A stretch of 64,000 nucleotides of DNA from G965240365 sp965240365. GTDB lineage: Bacteria; Pseudomonadota; Gammaproteobacteria; Eutrophobiales; Eutrophobiaceae. This document shows, piece by piece, positions 55,479-63,080 of this stretch. Location: the NCBI GenBank assembly GCA_965240365.1, contig OZ251218.1, forward strand, positions 3,100,001 through 3,164,000, in the 5' to 3' direction. The notes beneath the pieces are model-generated. The model had not been told where the DNA came from and ran no database searches. It worked only from the letters and a program-made list of their open reading frames with translations. The translations under genes were made by a program, and so were the position numbers. Within the stretch, counting starts at the first letter, position 1; each line of letters opens with the position of its first letter.

Positions 55479-56534
55479 CTAAGCCCAACGCGGGGCCGCG
55501 GGCCTGTCTCCGCCCCGCACGACATAAAGCGCCGCGCCAGCGTCTCCGCAATTATGGAATGAACGGGTTAATAGCTTTGGCACGGTCAGCACATCGCCCC
55601 TGGCCAGGGTCACGCTGCCTCCCGGCCATTCCACCCTGAGCCTGCCCTCGTACAGATAAATGACCTCTTCTTCCAGCCGGCAATGCCGGGCGATATAAGC
55701 GCCGGCCGACATTTTCAGGCAGCGCAAATGAAAGCCATGCGGCCAGGTCATCTTGCCGGCGCCGATTTTTTCGGCGGCATTGGCCGCGCCGATGATCGGA
55801 ATTTCTTCTATCCCTTCCGCTGCGGCCAGTTCGGAGCGCGAGTTCGCGGGGGGGTCCGCGGCAAGATAGACACAGCCCTGCATCTCCCGCAAGCTGATTT
55901 GGCGCATACCCTTTACGATTTCCGGGGTAGTGGGCGGCATCACCGCCGCCCCTTCCGGTATTTGCTCGCCTTGCCGGGTGTCAATCAGTTGGCCCGTTTC
56001 CAGCAATACCAGGCCATGCCGGCTTGCCAGTTCAAACACGGCCGGCGCCCAGGTGACCCGGCCCGGATCATCGCCCCCCAGCACCGAGCACATATAGCCC
56101 GGCGCTTTGCCGACATTCTCAAAGCCTCGAAATACCTGAACCGGTATCGAGATCACATCGCCAGGCGCCAGAATAACTTCGCCATCCTGCGCGTCCACTC
56201 CGCAGCGAAAGGCCCAGTGGCCGCTTTGAATAATAAATACCTCCGCCGTTTCGTGGCTGTGTTGTGAATTAACGCAGTGGGGTTGTTGACGGACACCGCC
56301 GATATTGAAACCGTGCGGGATATCAATATGCACATATTGATCGGGGTTTTCCGCCACCCCCGGACCGATAATGGTGAAATTTTCCTTTTGGTTGCCGGGC
56401 GTGCGGGTATCAATAAAGGCCGTGGTGCAGGGCCGAAGCTCGTTAAAACGAACCAGACGCCGCTCCATTCCCCCCTGGCTGCATGTCATTGTGGCGCTCA
56501 TGTGCTGAATTTTTTCATTTGTTTCAAAGGGCAA
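55479..56534 (-). CDS. Two-cupin protein, possible dioxygenase
   Basis: The 351-residue protein has two cupin barrels. The first has the metal motif NSQHSHETAEVFIIQSG (HxHxxxE) but its second motif lacks a histidine. The second has a degenerate first motif (YIARHCRLEEEVIYLYEG) with HxxxEE and a following RSFHNCG. The two-domain arrangement is seen in gentisate and related ring-cleaving dioxygenases, oxalate decarboxylases and isomerases. The incomplete sites leave the reaction open. ATG 56534 is the first start; ATG 56501 is another. Two operator-like sites lie just upstream, one only four bases from the start. Confidence 0.75.
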   Translation of the reverse strand: MPFETNEKIQHMSATMTCSQGGMERRLVRFNELRPCTTAFIDTRTPGNQKENFTIIGPGVAENPDQYVHIDIPHGFNIGGVRQQPHCVNSQHSHETAEVFIIQSGHWAFRCGVDAQDGEVILAPGDVISIPVQVFRGFENVGKAPGYMCSVLGGDDPGRVTWAPAVFELASRHGLVLLETGQLIDTRQGEQIPEGAAVMPPTTPEIVKGMRQISLREMQGCVYLAADPPANSRSELAAAEGIEEIPIIGAANAAEKIGAGKMTWPHGFHLRCLKMSAGAYIARHCRLEEEVIYLYEGRLRVEWPGGSVTLARGDVLTVPKLLTRSFHNCGDAGAALYVVRGGDRPAAPRWA

Positions 56535-56537
56535 AAA

Positions 56538-56553
56538 TTTACTTCGAATTCAA
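56538..56553 (-). promoter_or_regulatory. LacI-type operator-like site at the cupin start
   Basis: TTTACTTCGAATTCAA on the + strand is a perfect copy of the consensus used here. It sits four bases before the cupin start codon and, with the site at 56682, flanks the cupin promoter region. A repressor bound here could block elongation. Confidence 0.6.
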
Positions 56554-56681
56554 AAATAATGCAATAAAAATCATAATTATTTTCAGAAAATTTTTTACAC
56601 GGGGAAGTTATTTTTTATTTTCTTATATATTTCAATTATTTAAATATACTTTATGATATTTAAGTTGAATATAAAGATAAA

Positions 56682-56697
56682 TTGAATTTGAAGTAAA
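56682..56697 (-). promoter_or_regulatory. LacI-type operator-like site and cupin promoter
   Basis: TTGAATTTGAAGTAAA is the consensus in reverse orientation with one change. On the minus strand its TTTACT could serve as a -35, followed after 18 bases by TATATT as a -10. A repressor here would cover the promoter. The 56535-56735 gap is very AT-rich and holds no gene. Confidence 0.55.
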
Positions 56698-56735
56698 GTA
56701 TGTTTTTGAGATAAGCCTTTTATAGATTAAAACTT

Positions 56736-57494
56736 TTATGGCTTGGAAAAGGACAGCAGCCTTTTCGCCCCCTGCAATATAAAGGCATGATCAGAGCCCA
56801 ACAGAAACAGTGAGGCGCCCTGCCCTGTCCATTTTTGAGCTTCTTCCGGATCCGGGATAAACATGCCGACCGTTTTTCCTGAGTCACGCCCGGCCCGGCA
56901 TATTCTTTCTACCGCCTTTTGAACGCCGTGATCATTGGGGGAATCCGCCTTTAATGCCACGGTCAGGTCGATCCTGCCGACAAATATGCAATCAACGCCT
57001 TCAACGGCACAAATCTCGTCAACGGCCGCCAGCGCGCGCCGGTTTTCTATCTGCACAATCAGGGTTGTCTGCGCCGCGCTGTCCGCGAGACAGGTTTGCA
57101 TGGGCCGCGTGGTGTAAGCGGCGGCCCGGGGCGAGCCGGCGTAGCCGCGGCCACCCTCGCCGAAGCTGGCCGCCCTGACCACGGCCCGGGCCTGCTCCGG
57201 GCCGCTGACGTGCGGCACGACAACGCCGGTCGCGCCATAATCCAGGGCCTGCTGTATATATTCCGGCGCATTGGCGGCGACCCGTATCAGGCATGGCATT
57301 TCCGCCGCGCGCAGCGCTTGCACGCAGCTATCCAGTTCAAGCCTGCCGAATGGCGCGTGTTCGGCGTCCAGGCATACGGCATTTAGCGCGGTCAGGCCCA
57401 ATACCTCACAGATGATCGGCGAGGGGGTTTTTACAAAGGTACCGACCAATGTTTCTTTTGCGAGCAGGCGTTTCCGAAAAGAAGCGTGTGTCAT
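56736..57494 (-). CDS. HpcH/HpaI-family aldolase
   Basis: The 252-residue TIM-barrel protein has the HpcH/HpaI motifs: the general-acid histidine in DAEHAPFGRLEL, LIRVAA, the metal ligands in VQIENRRAL and VGRIDLTVAL, and a late VGMFIPDP. Members split 4-hydroxy-2-oxoacids into pyruvate and an aldehyde, and act at the end of aromatic or sugar-acid pathways. Its ATG overlaps the stop of the MetE-like gene (ATGA). Pyruvate and an aldehyde are probable end products of the island. Confidence 0.88.
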   Translation of the reverse strand: MTHASFRKRLLAKETLVGTFVKTPSPIICEVLGLTALNAVCLDAEHAPFGRLELDSCVQALRAAEMPCLIRVAANAPEYIQQALDYGATGVVVPHVSGPEQARAVVRAASFGEGGRGYAGSPRAAAYTTRPMQTCLADSAAQTTLIVQIENRRALAAVDEICAVEGVDCIFVGRIDLTVALKADSPNDHGVQKAVERICRAGRDSGKTVGMFIPDPEEAQKWTGQGASLFLLGSDHAFILQGAKRLLSFSKP

Positions 57495-58645
57495 GCGGCC
57501 CTACCCCACAAGCGCCCGCTGGCAATACGGGCGCCCTCGACCAGCGCGGCCAGCTTTGCATAGACAATATCCGGATCGACCGCGCCGAAACCGGCAAAGG
57601 TGGAAAATCCGCAGTCTGTCCCGGCGATCACCCGTTCACGGCCGACAATATCGGCAAAACGGCAAATACGCTCGGCCACCAGCCGCGGATGTTCGATAAA
57701 GTTAGTGGTGGAATCAATGACGCCGGGGATCAGGATTTTATCTTCCGGCAGCTTCGCGTCACGAAAGACTTCCCATTCGTGCGCGTGTCTTGGATTAGCC
57801 GCTTCAAACAACAGGGCCTGCGGTTTTGCTTTGAGCGCAATGGGCAATACGAGGTCCATCGGCGCATCATGATGATGCGGCCCTTCATAATTTCCCCAGC
57901 AGACATGCAGGCGGATGCGATCTGCCGGGATGTTGGCCAGGGCCTGATTCAGCGCTTCCACATGCAGACTGGCCAGTTCGATATATTCCTGTTCGTCCTT
58001 GTCCTCAAACATCATATGCCGCCCCAGGCCCAGATCCGGCGAATCCAGTTGCAATAAAAAACCCGCCTCTACAATAGCCTCATACTCAGGCCGCATGGCC
58101 TCGGCCAGCGCCCGCAAATAGCGCTCATGATCCGGATAGTATGCGTTGGGCTGAAACAGGGCGATCACGCCGGGCGAGGCCGAATTCATAAAGCCTTCCC
58201 GCGGTTTGTGCGCCGCCGTGGCCAGCCTGAAATTGTTGAGATCCGCCCGCAGGGGCGCCATATCCTTGAGCCTTACCTCGGCCACGCAGCATGGCCGTTT
58301 ATAGGTAGGGGTGCCGCCCGATCTGGCCTGGCGTTCGAGGAAACCGGGGAATTCTTTCAGGTCCCGGGGTGGTCTGCGCGGGCTGTCGCCCTGAAATCCG
58401 CTGATACGATCCTTGATATAAGTCGCATAGGATAGCTTGCTCATCTCCCCGTCACTGACGACATCAATGCCCGTCTCCACCTGACGCCGCACGACGTCAT
58501 CGACCGCGCCGCAGATAGTGGCATCGAAGGCCGCCGCATCTTTGAGTTCGCCGTTTTCCCTGGCAAAGATGCCATCGCTAACGGTCTTTGAACGGGGCAG
58601 ACTGCCGACGTGAGTGGTGAGGATACGATCGCCGCCGGTTTGCAT
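57491..58645 (-). CDS. Zinc-dependent MetE/EaCoMT-like transferase
   Basis: The 384-residue protein is half the size of methionine synthase MetE (about 750 residues) and resembles the MetE C-terminal domain and the epoxyalkane:coenzyme M transferases. The zinc-ligand pattern seems complete: LHVCWGNYEG (His and Cys), LLFEAANPRHAHEW (Glu) and AGTDCGFSTFAGFG (Cys). Such enzymes activate a thiol for alkylation or methyl transfer. In an island with no methionine gene it is more likely to act on a methylated or epoxide-type substrate than to make methionine. It lies between hydrolase and aldolase genes and overlaps the latter. Confidence 0.75.
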   Translation of the reverse strand: MQTGGDRILTTHVGSLPRSKTVSDGIFARENGELKDAAAFDATICGAVDDVVRRQVETGIDVVSDGEMSKLSYATYIKDRISGFQGDSPRRPPRDLKEFPGFLERQARSGGTPTYKRPCCVAEVRLKDMAPLRADLNNFRLATAAHKPREGFMNSASPGVIALFQPNAYYPDHERYLRALAEAMRPEYEAIVEAGFLLQLDSPDLGLGRHMMFEDKDEQEYIELASLHVEALNQALANIPADRIRLHVCWGNYEGPHHHDAPMDLVLPIALKAKPQALLFEAANPRHAHEWEVFRDAKLPEDKILIPGVIDSTTNFIEHPRLVAERICRFADIVGRERVIAGTDCGFSTFAGFGAVDPDIVYAKLAALVEGARIASGRLWGRAA

Positions 58646-58658
58646 GGGTTTCCCTGAT

Positions 58659-59366
58659 TTATGCCGCCTGCAACCATTGCCGCATTTCCGAAGTCACGCG
58701 CCGCGGTTGCTCCATGGTGGATAAATGACCGCACTGATCCAATACCACCAGGCGGGCGTTGGGCATCCGGGCCGCCATAAGTTGGTGATATTGCGGCGGA
58801 CACAGGGCGTCTTCCGCCCCGCACAATATGAGCGCGGGCACACTGATTGTCGCAAGCGTTGCCATGCTGTCGGGCCGGTTTTTGAGCGCGCGGGACTGTC
58901 TGGCGAAGACACCTTCGCCCAGGGCCAGGGCCATCGCGCTGATGCTGTCGAGCAAGGCGCGATTGGCACGGTTGATCCGGGCCAGATAACGCGGTTTCAG
59001 ATGATCAATCAGCACTTGCCGCAACTCTCCCTGTAATACCCGGCCCAGCAACTGATCACGCAATTCTTGCCGTTCCGGCGTTTCGGCATAGGCCGTTGTG
59101 TCCAGCAGGGCCACACGGCTGACCCGCTCCGGCGCCTGACGCCATATTTCAAGCGCGATGATGCCGCCCATGGATAAACCGGCCAGGGCAAACTTTTCCG
59201 GGGCGTTTACGAGCACGGCGCCGGCAAGCGCGCGAATACAATCCGCTGCCGTGATGTCGGCCACCGTGATTGAAGCGCATTGATCCTTGAGTCCCTGGCA
59301 TTGGGCGGCCCAGAGACGCTCATCACACATCATGCCGGGCAACAGGACGAGGTGTTCCTCTTTCAT
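58659..59366 (-). CDS. Alpha/beta-fold hydrolase
   Basis: The 235-residue protein has the alpha/beta-hydrolase signature: the nucleophile elbow GLSMGGIIALEI, the acid in GAEDALCPPQY and the histidine in CGHLSTMEQP. It could cleave an ester, lactone or thioester. Its start is only about ten bases behind a predicted -10 element, so the mRNA would have a very short leader. The MetE-like gene follows after 13 bases, then the aldolase, forming a three-gene operon. Confidence 0.85.
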   Translation of the reverse strand: MKEEHLVLLPGMMCDERLWAAQCQGLKDQCASITVADITAADCIRALAGAVLVNAPEKFALAGLSMGGIIALEIWRQAPERVSRVALLDTTAYAETPERQELRDQLLGRVLQGELRQVLIDHLKPRYLARINRANRALLDSISAMALALGEGVFARQSRALKNRPDSMATLATISVPALILCGAEDALCPPQYHQLMAARMPNARLVVLDQCGHLSTMEQPRRVTSEMRQWLQAA

Positions 59367-59376
59367 AGCCGATTAA

Positions 59377-59405
59377 AAAATACTTCAAATGCAAAAAGAA
59401 TTCAA
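59377..59405 (-). promoter_or_regulatory. Promoter and LacI-type operator-like site of the hydrolase operon
   Basis: On the minus strand TTGAAT (59405-59400) and TATTTT (59382-59377) are 17 bases apart, a good sigma-70 pair. The operator-like TTGCATTTGAAGTATT (59394-59379) lies between them and overlaps the -10; it matches the consensus at 12 of 16 positions. The -10 is within ten bases of the hydrolase start, predicting an almost leaderless mRNA. Confidence 0.55.
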
Positions 59406-59416
59406 AAAAAATGGCT

Positions 59417-60472
59417 TCAGGCCGTGCGCGCCGAGGCGCCGGCATACATCACCCCGGAAAACACCCTCATCTCCGGCGGTGTGTCCGGTTCGGCCACGCG
59501 CGCCGTGATCATCTCCACGGCCGCCTCCGACATTTGTTTCACCGGCTGCCGAATCGTGGTCAGATTGTAGCCCGACCACAGGGCGGGCGCGATACCGTCA
59601 AAACCGACCACGGATATATCCTCGGGAATAGCCATCTTGTATTCCCGCCGCAGCGCGTCCATGCAGCCGATGGCCATCACATCATTGGCGCAGATGATGG
59701 CGTCCGGCGCGCCGTTGACCAGCAAACTTTTTATGCCTTCCAGCCCGCTTTGATAGGTGTAATCGCCCCGCGCAACCGGAATATCATCAAAGCCCAGTTC
59801 ACGCAGGCGGTCACGGGCGCCGGTCGTGCGCTGCACACTGACCAGCGAATCATCAGGGCCGGTGATAAAAGCAAATGACTTGTGCCCCGCGTTTACCAGC
59901 GCATTGACCAGCATTCGCTCGCCGCCTATCTGGTCGCAACAGACTGAATTCACCGGCTTGTCCCGCATATTACGATTGAACAGCACCAGCGGGATATGCC
60001 GCTTCTCAAAATAATCTATCTGTTGCGGCAACAACGTGGCGGCCAGCACCACGCCATCCACCCTGTATTGGAATATCTGCTCGATAATCGCGTCAATATC
60101 CCGTTCGCGGTGCAGGGTAAACAGCATGATATGCACCCCGCGATTTGAAAAACTCTGGTTGAGTTCAAACAGCACTTCCGGGTAATGCAGGCTGGTAAAA
60201 TCAGACAGGATGACGCCGACCAGATTGGAGCGGCGGGTTATGAGGCTGCGGGCGATCGCGTTCGGCTGATAACCGAGTTTCCTCGCGGCCTTCATAACCC
60301 GTTCGCGCATTTTTTTAGAGACACTGGCGCCGGGTTTGAAACAGCGCGACACGGCCGATTGCGAGACCCCGGCCAGTTCGGCCACGTCATAAGAGGTGAC
60401 ACGCTGCCCCTTTTTCAGCGCGGATTTATTGTGGTGGACCAATTCCAGCGAGGGTCCGCGGCGCTGTTTCAT
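59417..60472 (-). CDS. LacI-family transcriptional regulator
   Basis: The 351-residue protein has a LacI helix-turn-helix about 25-75 (VTSYDVAELAGVSQSAVSRC, then LGYQPNAIARSL) after a 25-residue basic extension, and a periplasmic-binding-like ligand domain (LVGVILSDFTSLHYPEVL, LVLFNRNMRDKPVNSV, ISVVGFDGIAPALWSGYNLTTIRQP). It normally represses a catabolic operon until a sugar-like or related effector binds. Eight sites with a LacI-like near-palindrome and central CG occur in front of island genes, so it is probably the local regulator. It follows the dehydrogenase by seven bases and may share its transcript. Confidence 0.92.
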   Translation of the reverse strand: MKQRRGPSLELVHHNKSALKKGQRVTSYDVAELAGVSQSAVSRCFKPGASVSKKMRERVMKAARKLGYQPNAIARSLITRRSNLVGVILSDFTSLHYPEVLFELNQSFSNRGVHIMLFTLHRERDIDAIIEQIFQYRVDGVVLAATLLPQQIDYFEKRHIPLVLFNRNMRDKPVNSVCCDQIGGERMLVNALVNAGHKSFAFITGPDDSLVSVQRTTGARDRLRELGFDDIPVARGDYTYQSGLEGIKSLLVNGAPDAIICANDVMAIGCMDALRREYKMAIPEDISVVGFDGIAPALWSGYNLTTIRQPVKQMSEAAVEMITARVAEPDTPPEMRVFSGVMYAGASARTA

Positions 60473-60479
60473 GGCCCTG

Positions 60480-61763
60480 TCATGCCACCTTTTCAGAGTA
60501 TCTTCTAAGCCGGATATCGGCCTGCTCCTTGTGCCCCATAAAGCCTTCAAGTTCGCACAGCCTGGAACAATATTCGCCCACCTTGACCGAGCCCTGCCGG
60601 CTTGCCTTTTGATACGTGCAGGTCTTGATAAACTTGCCCACCCAGAGGCCGCCGGTATAACGCGCGGCCTGCCTGGTCGGCAGGGTATGGTTGGTGCCGA
60701 TCACCTTGTCGCCATAAGACACATTGGTTTCCGGGCCGAGGAACAGGGCGCCGTAGTTGCTCATATTATCAAGAAAGTAATCCGGATCTTCCGTCATCAC
60801 CTGCACATGCTCCGAGGCGATGGCGTCCGCCGTCTCCGCCATCTCCGCGTAAGACGAGCAGACGATCACCTGGCCATAATCGCGCCAGGCCCGGCCGGCA
60901 ATATCCCCGGTCGGCAAAATTTTCAACTGCCTTTCCACCTCCCGCATGGTGGCATTGGCAAGCTCCGCGGAATTGGTCAACAGGATCGCGGGCGAATTCG
61001 GGCCGTGCTCGGCCTGCCCGAGCAGATCGGCGGCGCACAACTCGGCATCCACGGATTCATCGGCGATTATCAGGGTCTCTGTCGGCCCGGCAAACAGATC
61101 GATGCCGACCCGGCCATATAACTGGCGCTTCGCCTCGGCAACATAGGCGTTGCCCGGCCCGACCAGCATATCCACGGGGGCAATGGATTCGGCCCCGATC
61201 GCCATCGCGCCCACGGCCTGCACACCGCCGAGGCAATAAATCTCATCGGCCCCCCCTTTATCCATGGCGACCACAATGGCCGGATGGGGCTTGCCGTTGT
61301 TGGGCGGCGCGGTGGCGACTATGCGCTTTACGCCGGCGACCTTGGCCGTGACCACGCTCATGTGGGCCGAGGCCACCATGGGATAGCGGCCGCCGGGCAC
61401 ATAACAGCCGGCCGAGTTGACCGGGATATTTTTATGGCCGAGGATTACGCCGGGCAGGGTTTCCACTTCCACCTCCCGCAGGGCCTCGCGTTGCCGTTCG
61501 GCAAAATTTCGGATCTGCGTCTGCGCAAACTCGATATCTTCCTTTACCTGCGCCGAAACCGCCGCGTAACAGGCTTTAATCTCTGCCTCGCTCAAACGGA
61601 AAGACTCGGGATTCCACCCGTCAAAGTGTTCCGAATAATGCCGCAGGGCGGCGTCACCGCGTTTGTCGATATCAGCCAGAATATCCTCAACGGTCTGCCT
61701 GATCTGGGCATCCCGGGCCGCCGCCTCTTCCCCGGTTTTCCCGGTCTTTAGATACTTTATCAT
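60480..61763 (-). CDS. HpsN-like dehydrogenase of the histidinol dehydrogenase family
   Basis: The 427-residue protein is a zinc- and NAD-dependent dehydrogenase with the HisD fold (GCYVPGGRYPMVASAHM, GADEIYCLGGVQAVGAMAIG, GPGNAYVAEAKRQLYG, LGQAEHGPNSPAIL). The C-terminal GTNHTLPTRQAARYTGGLWVGKF looks like the HpsN group, which oxidises 2,3-dihydroxypropane-1-sulfonate (DHPS) to sulfolactate, more than histidine-pathway HisD. It is in a catabolic operon with no histidine genes. The ATG follows GGAGG by six to seven bases. No sulfolactate lyase is in the window, so the sulfonate role is plausible but open. Confidence 0.85.
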   Translation of the reverse strand: MIKYLKTGKTGEEAAARDAQIRQTVEDILADIDKRGDAALRHYSEHFDGWNPESFRLSEAEIKACYAAVSAQVKEDIEFAQTQIRNFAERQREALREVEVETLPGVILGHKNIPVNSAGCYVPGGRYPMVASAHMSVVTAKVAGVKRIVATAPPNNGKPHPAIVVAMDKGGADEIYCLGGVQAVGAMAIGAESIAPVDMLVGPGNAYVAEAKRQLYGRVGIDLFAGPTETLIIADESVDAELCAADLLGQAEHGPNSPAILLTNSAELANATMREVERQLKILPTGDIAGRAWRDYGQVIVCSSYAEMAETADAIASEHVQVMTEDPDYFLDNMSNYGALFLGPETNVSYGDKVIGTNHTLPTRQAARYTGGLWVGKFIKTCTYQKASRQGSVKVGEYCSRLCELEGFMGHKEQADIRLRRYSEKVA

Positions 61764-61806
61764 CGAATACCTCCACGGAACCGGTTTGATTCCGGGTCAT
61801 AAATTT

Positions 61807-61969
61807 ATTTAAGGAAGCTCTGAATAAGTCCATCCTGGACTTCTCAGAGCACGCAAGGTGAAAATGCGATTTTCACCTTGCTTCAAAATCAATGACTGGC
61901 GTCAATGATTTTGGCGGCACATCCCTGTGCCGCAGGAAACTCTGATTAAATCAGAGTTTTTTTAAGGAA
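61807..61969. repeat. Family D multi-hairpin repeat, left copy
   Basis: A 163-bp unit of consecutive hairpins: ctctgaataag...ctcagag, aaggtgaaaatgcgattttcacctt, aatgactggcgtcaatgatt, ggcacatccctgtgcc and aaactctgattaaatcagagttt. It sits between the divergent dehydrogenase and SDR genes. A second copy, with two 19-bp insertions, lies after the SDR (62871-63080). Confidence 0.8.
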
Positions 61970-61976
61970 TTTTTTC

Positions 61977-62018
61977 TTGCGCTGTAAAATTTTAAGCGAT
62001 ATTTTACTTCGAATTCAA
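61977..62018 (+). promoter_or_regulatory. SDR promoter with overlapping LacI-type operator-like site
   Basis: TTGCGC (61977-61982) and TATTTT (62000-62005) are 17 bases apart. TTTACTTCGAATTCAA at 62003-62018, a perfect consensus copy, overlaps the -10 and the start of transcription. This is the clearest repressor-type geometry among the sites in the window, 25 bases before the SDR start. Confidence 0.65.
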
Positions 62019-62042
62019 TCATTATCTTGAATATTGTCACTG

Positions 62043-62798
62043 ATGTCTGCAAAAAATGAAATTTCAAGTCATCCGCTCGGCGGCAGGGTCGCGCTGGTCA
62101 CGGGCGCCGGTCGCGGCATCGGCCGTAAATGCGCCGAATTACTGGCGGATGCGGGCGCCTATGTGCTTGCCGTGGCGCGCACCGGGGCAGAAATCAAGGC
62201 GCTGGCCGCGACTCGCCCCGGCAGGATTGAAGCCTTGCCATTTGATGTCACTTCCGATTTATTCATCGACCATATTGCAGAACTGGAGCAACTGGATATC
62301 CTGGTGAATAACGCCGGGATAAACCGGCCACAGCGGTTTGCGGAGGTGGACGGCGCGACCCTGCGGGCAATGATCGAACTGAATATTCATGCGGCCTTCC
62401 GCACGGCCCAGGCCGCGGCCCGGGTAATGCTCAGGACCGGCGCTCAAGGTTCAATTATCAATATGTCATCCCAGATGGGGCACGTGGGTTCGCCCGGACG
62501 GACAGTCTATTGTATGAGCAAACATGCCATCGAAGGGCTGACAAAGGCCATGGCGGTCGAGCTTGCGCCGCGCGGGATCCGGGTGAACAGCGTCGCGCCC
62601 ACGTTTATTGAAACCCCACTGACCCGGCCCATGCTTGAACAGCCGCAATTCAATGAATTTGTGCTGGAACGCATCCCGCTCGGGCGCATCGGCCGGGTGG
62701 AAGATGTCGCCAACGCCGTGCTGTTCCTCGCCTCCCCCGCCTCGGCCATGATCACCGGCGACAGCCTGAAGGTGGACGGCGGCTGGACAGCGCAATGA
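62043..62798 (+). CDS. Short-chain dehydrogenase/reductase
   Basis: The 251-residue classical SDR has the NAD(P) motif TGAGRGIGRKCA, ILVNNAGINRPQRF, the catalytic serine in INMSSQMGHVG, YCMSK (Tyr and Lys) and a closing NAVLFLASPASAMITGDSLKVDGGW. It likely oxidises or reduces a hydroxyl of the island substrate. ATG 62043 is preferred to a TTG at 62034. It is divergent from the HpsN-like gene and may work with it, as HpsO/HpsP act with HpsN on DHPS. Flanking family D repeats enclose it. Confidence 0.88.
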   Translation: MSAKNEISSHPLGGRVALVTGAGRGIGRKCAELLADAGAYVLAVARTGAEIKALAATRPGRIEALPFDVTSDLFIDHIAELEQLDILVNNAGINRPQRFAEVDGATLRAMIELNIHAAFRTAQAAARVMLRTGAQGSIINMSSQMGHVGSPGRTVYCMSKHAIEGLTKAMAVELAPRGIRVNSVAPTFIETPLTRPMLEQPQFNEFVLERIPLGRIGRVEDVANAVLFLASPASAMITGDSLKVDGGWTAQ

Positions 62799-62870
62799 CG
62801 CCTGCCGTGATACTCAGATAAATTTGGATACTCTTTTCGGATGTTATCCGAACCGGCAAGGCTTTTATCT

Positions 62871-63080
62871 ATTTAAGGAAGCTCTGAATAAATCCATCCT
62901 GGATTTCTCAGAGCACGCAAAGTGAAAATGCGATTTTCACCTTCCTGCCTGCAGCAGGCAGGGCTTCAAAATCAATGACTTGCATCATTGCCAAGTTATT
63001 GATTCTGGGGCGGTACGCCTGCCTGCAGCAGGCAGGTCCCTGTACCGCAGGAAACTCTGATTCAATCAGAGTTTCCTTAA
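62871..63080. repeat. Family D multi-hairpin repeat, right copy with two family C insertions
   Basis: A second family D unit in the same orientation as the left copy. Compared with it, two insertions of CCTGCCTGCAGCAGGCAGG are present, at 62944-62962 (after cacctt) and 63018-63036 (after ggtacg); each falls in the loop of a hairpin. The last bases (TTAA at 63077-63080) provide the stop codon of the ABC permease on the minus strand. Confidence 0.8.

Noticed and set aside
57491..58645. Methionine synthase metE
   Set aside because: The protein is about half the normal length and lies in a catabolic operon.
60480..61763. Histidine biosynthesis hisD
   Set aside because: No his genes are nearby and the C-terminal pattern and operon context match the HpsN-like catabolic group better.
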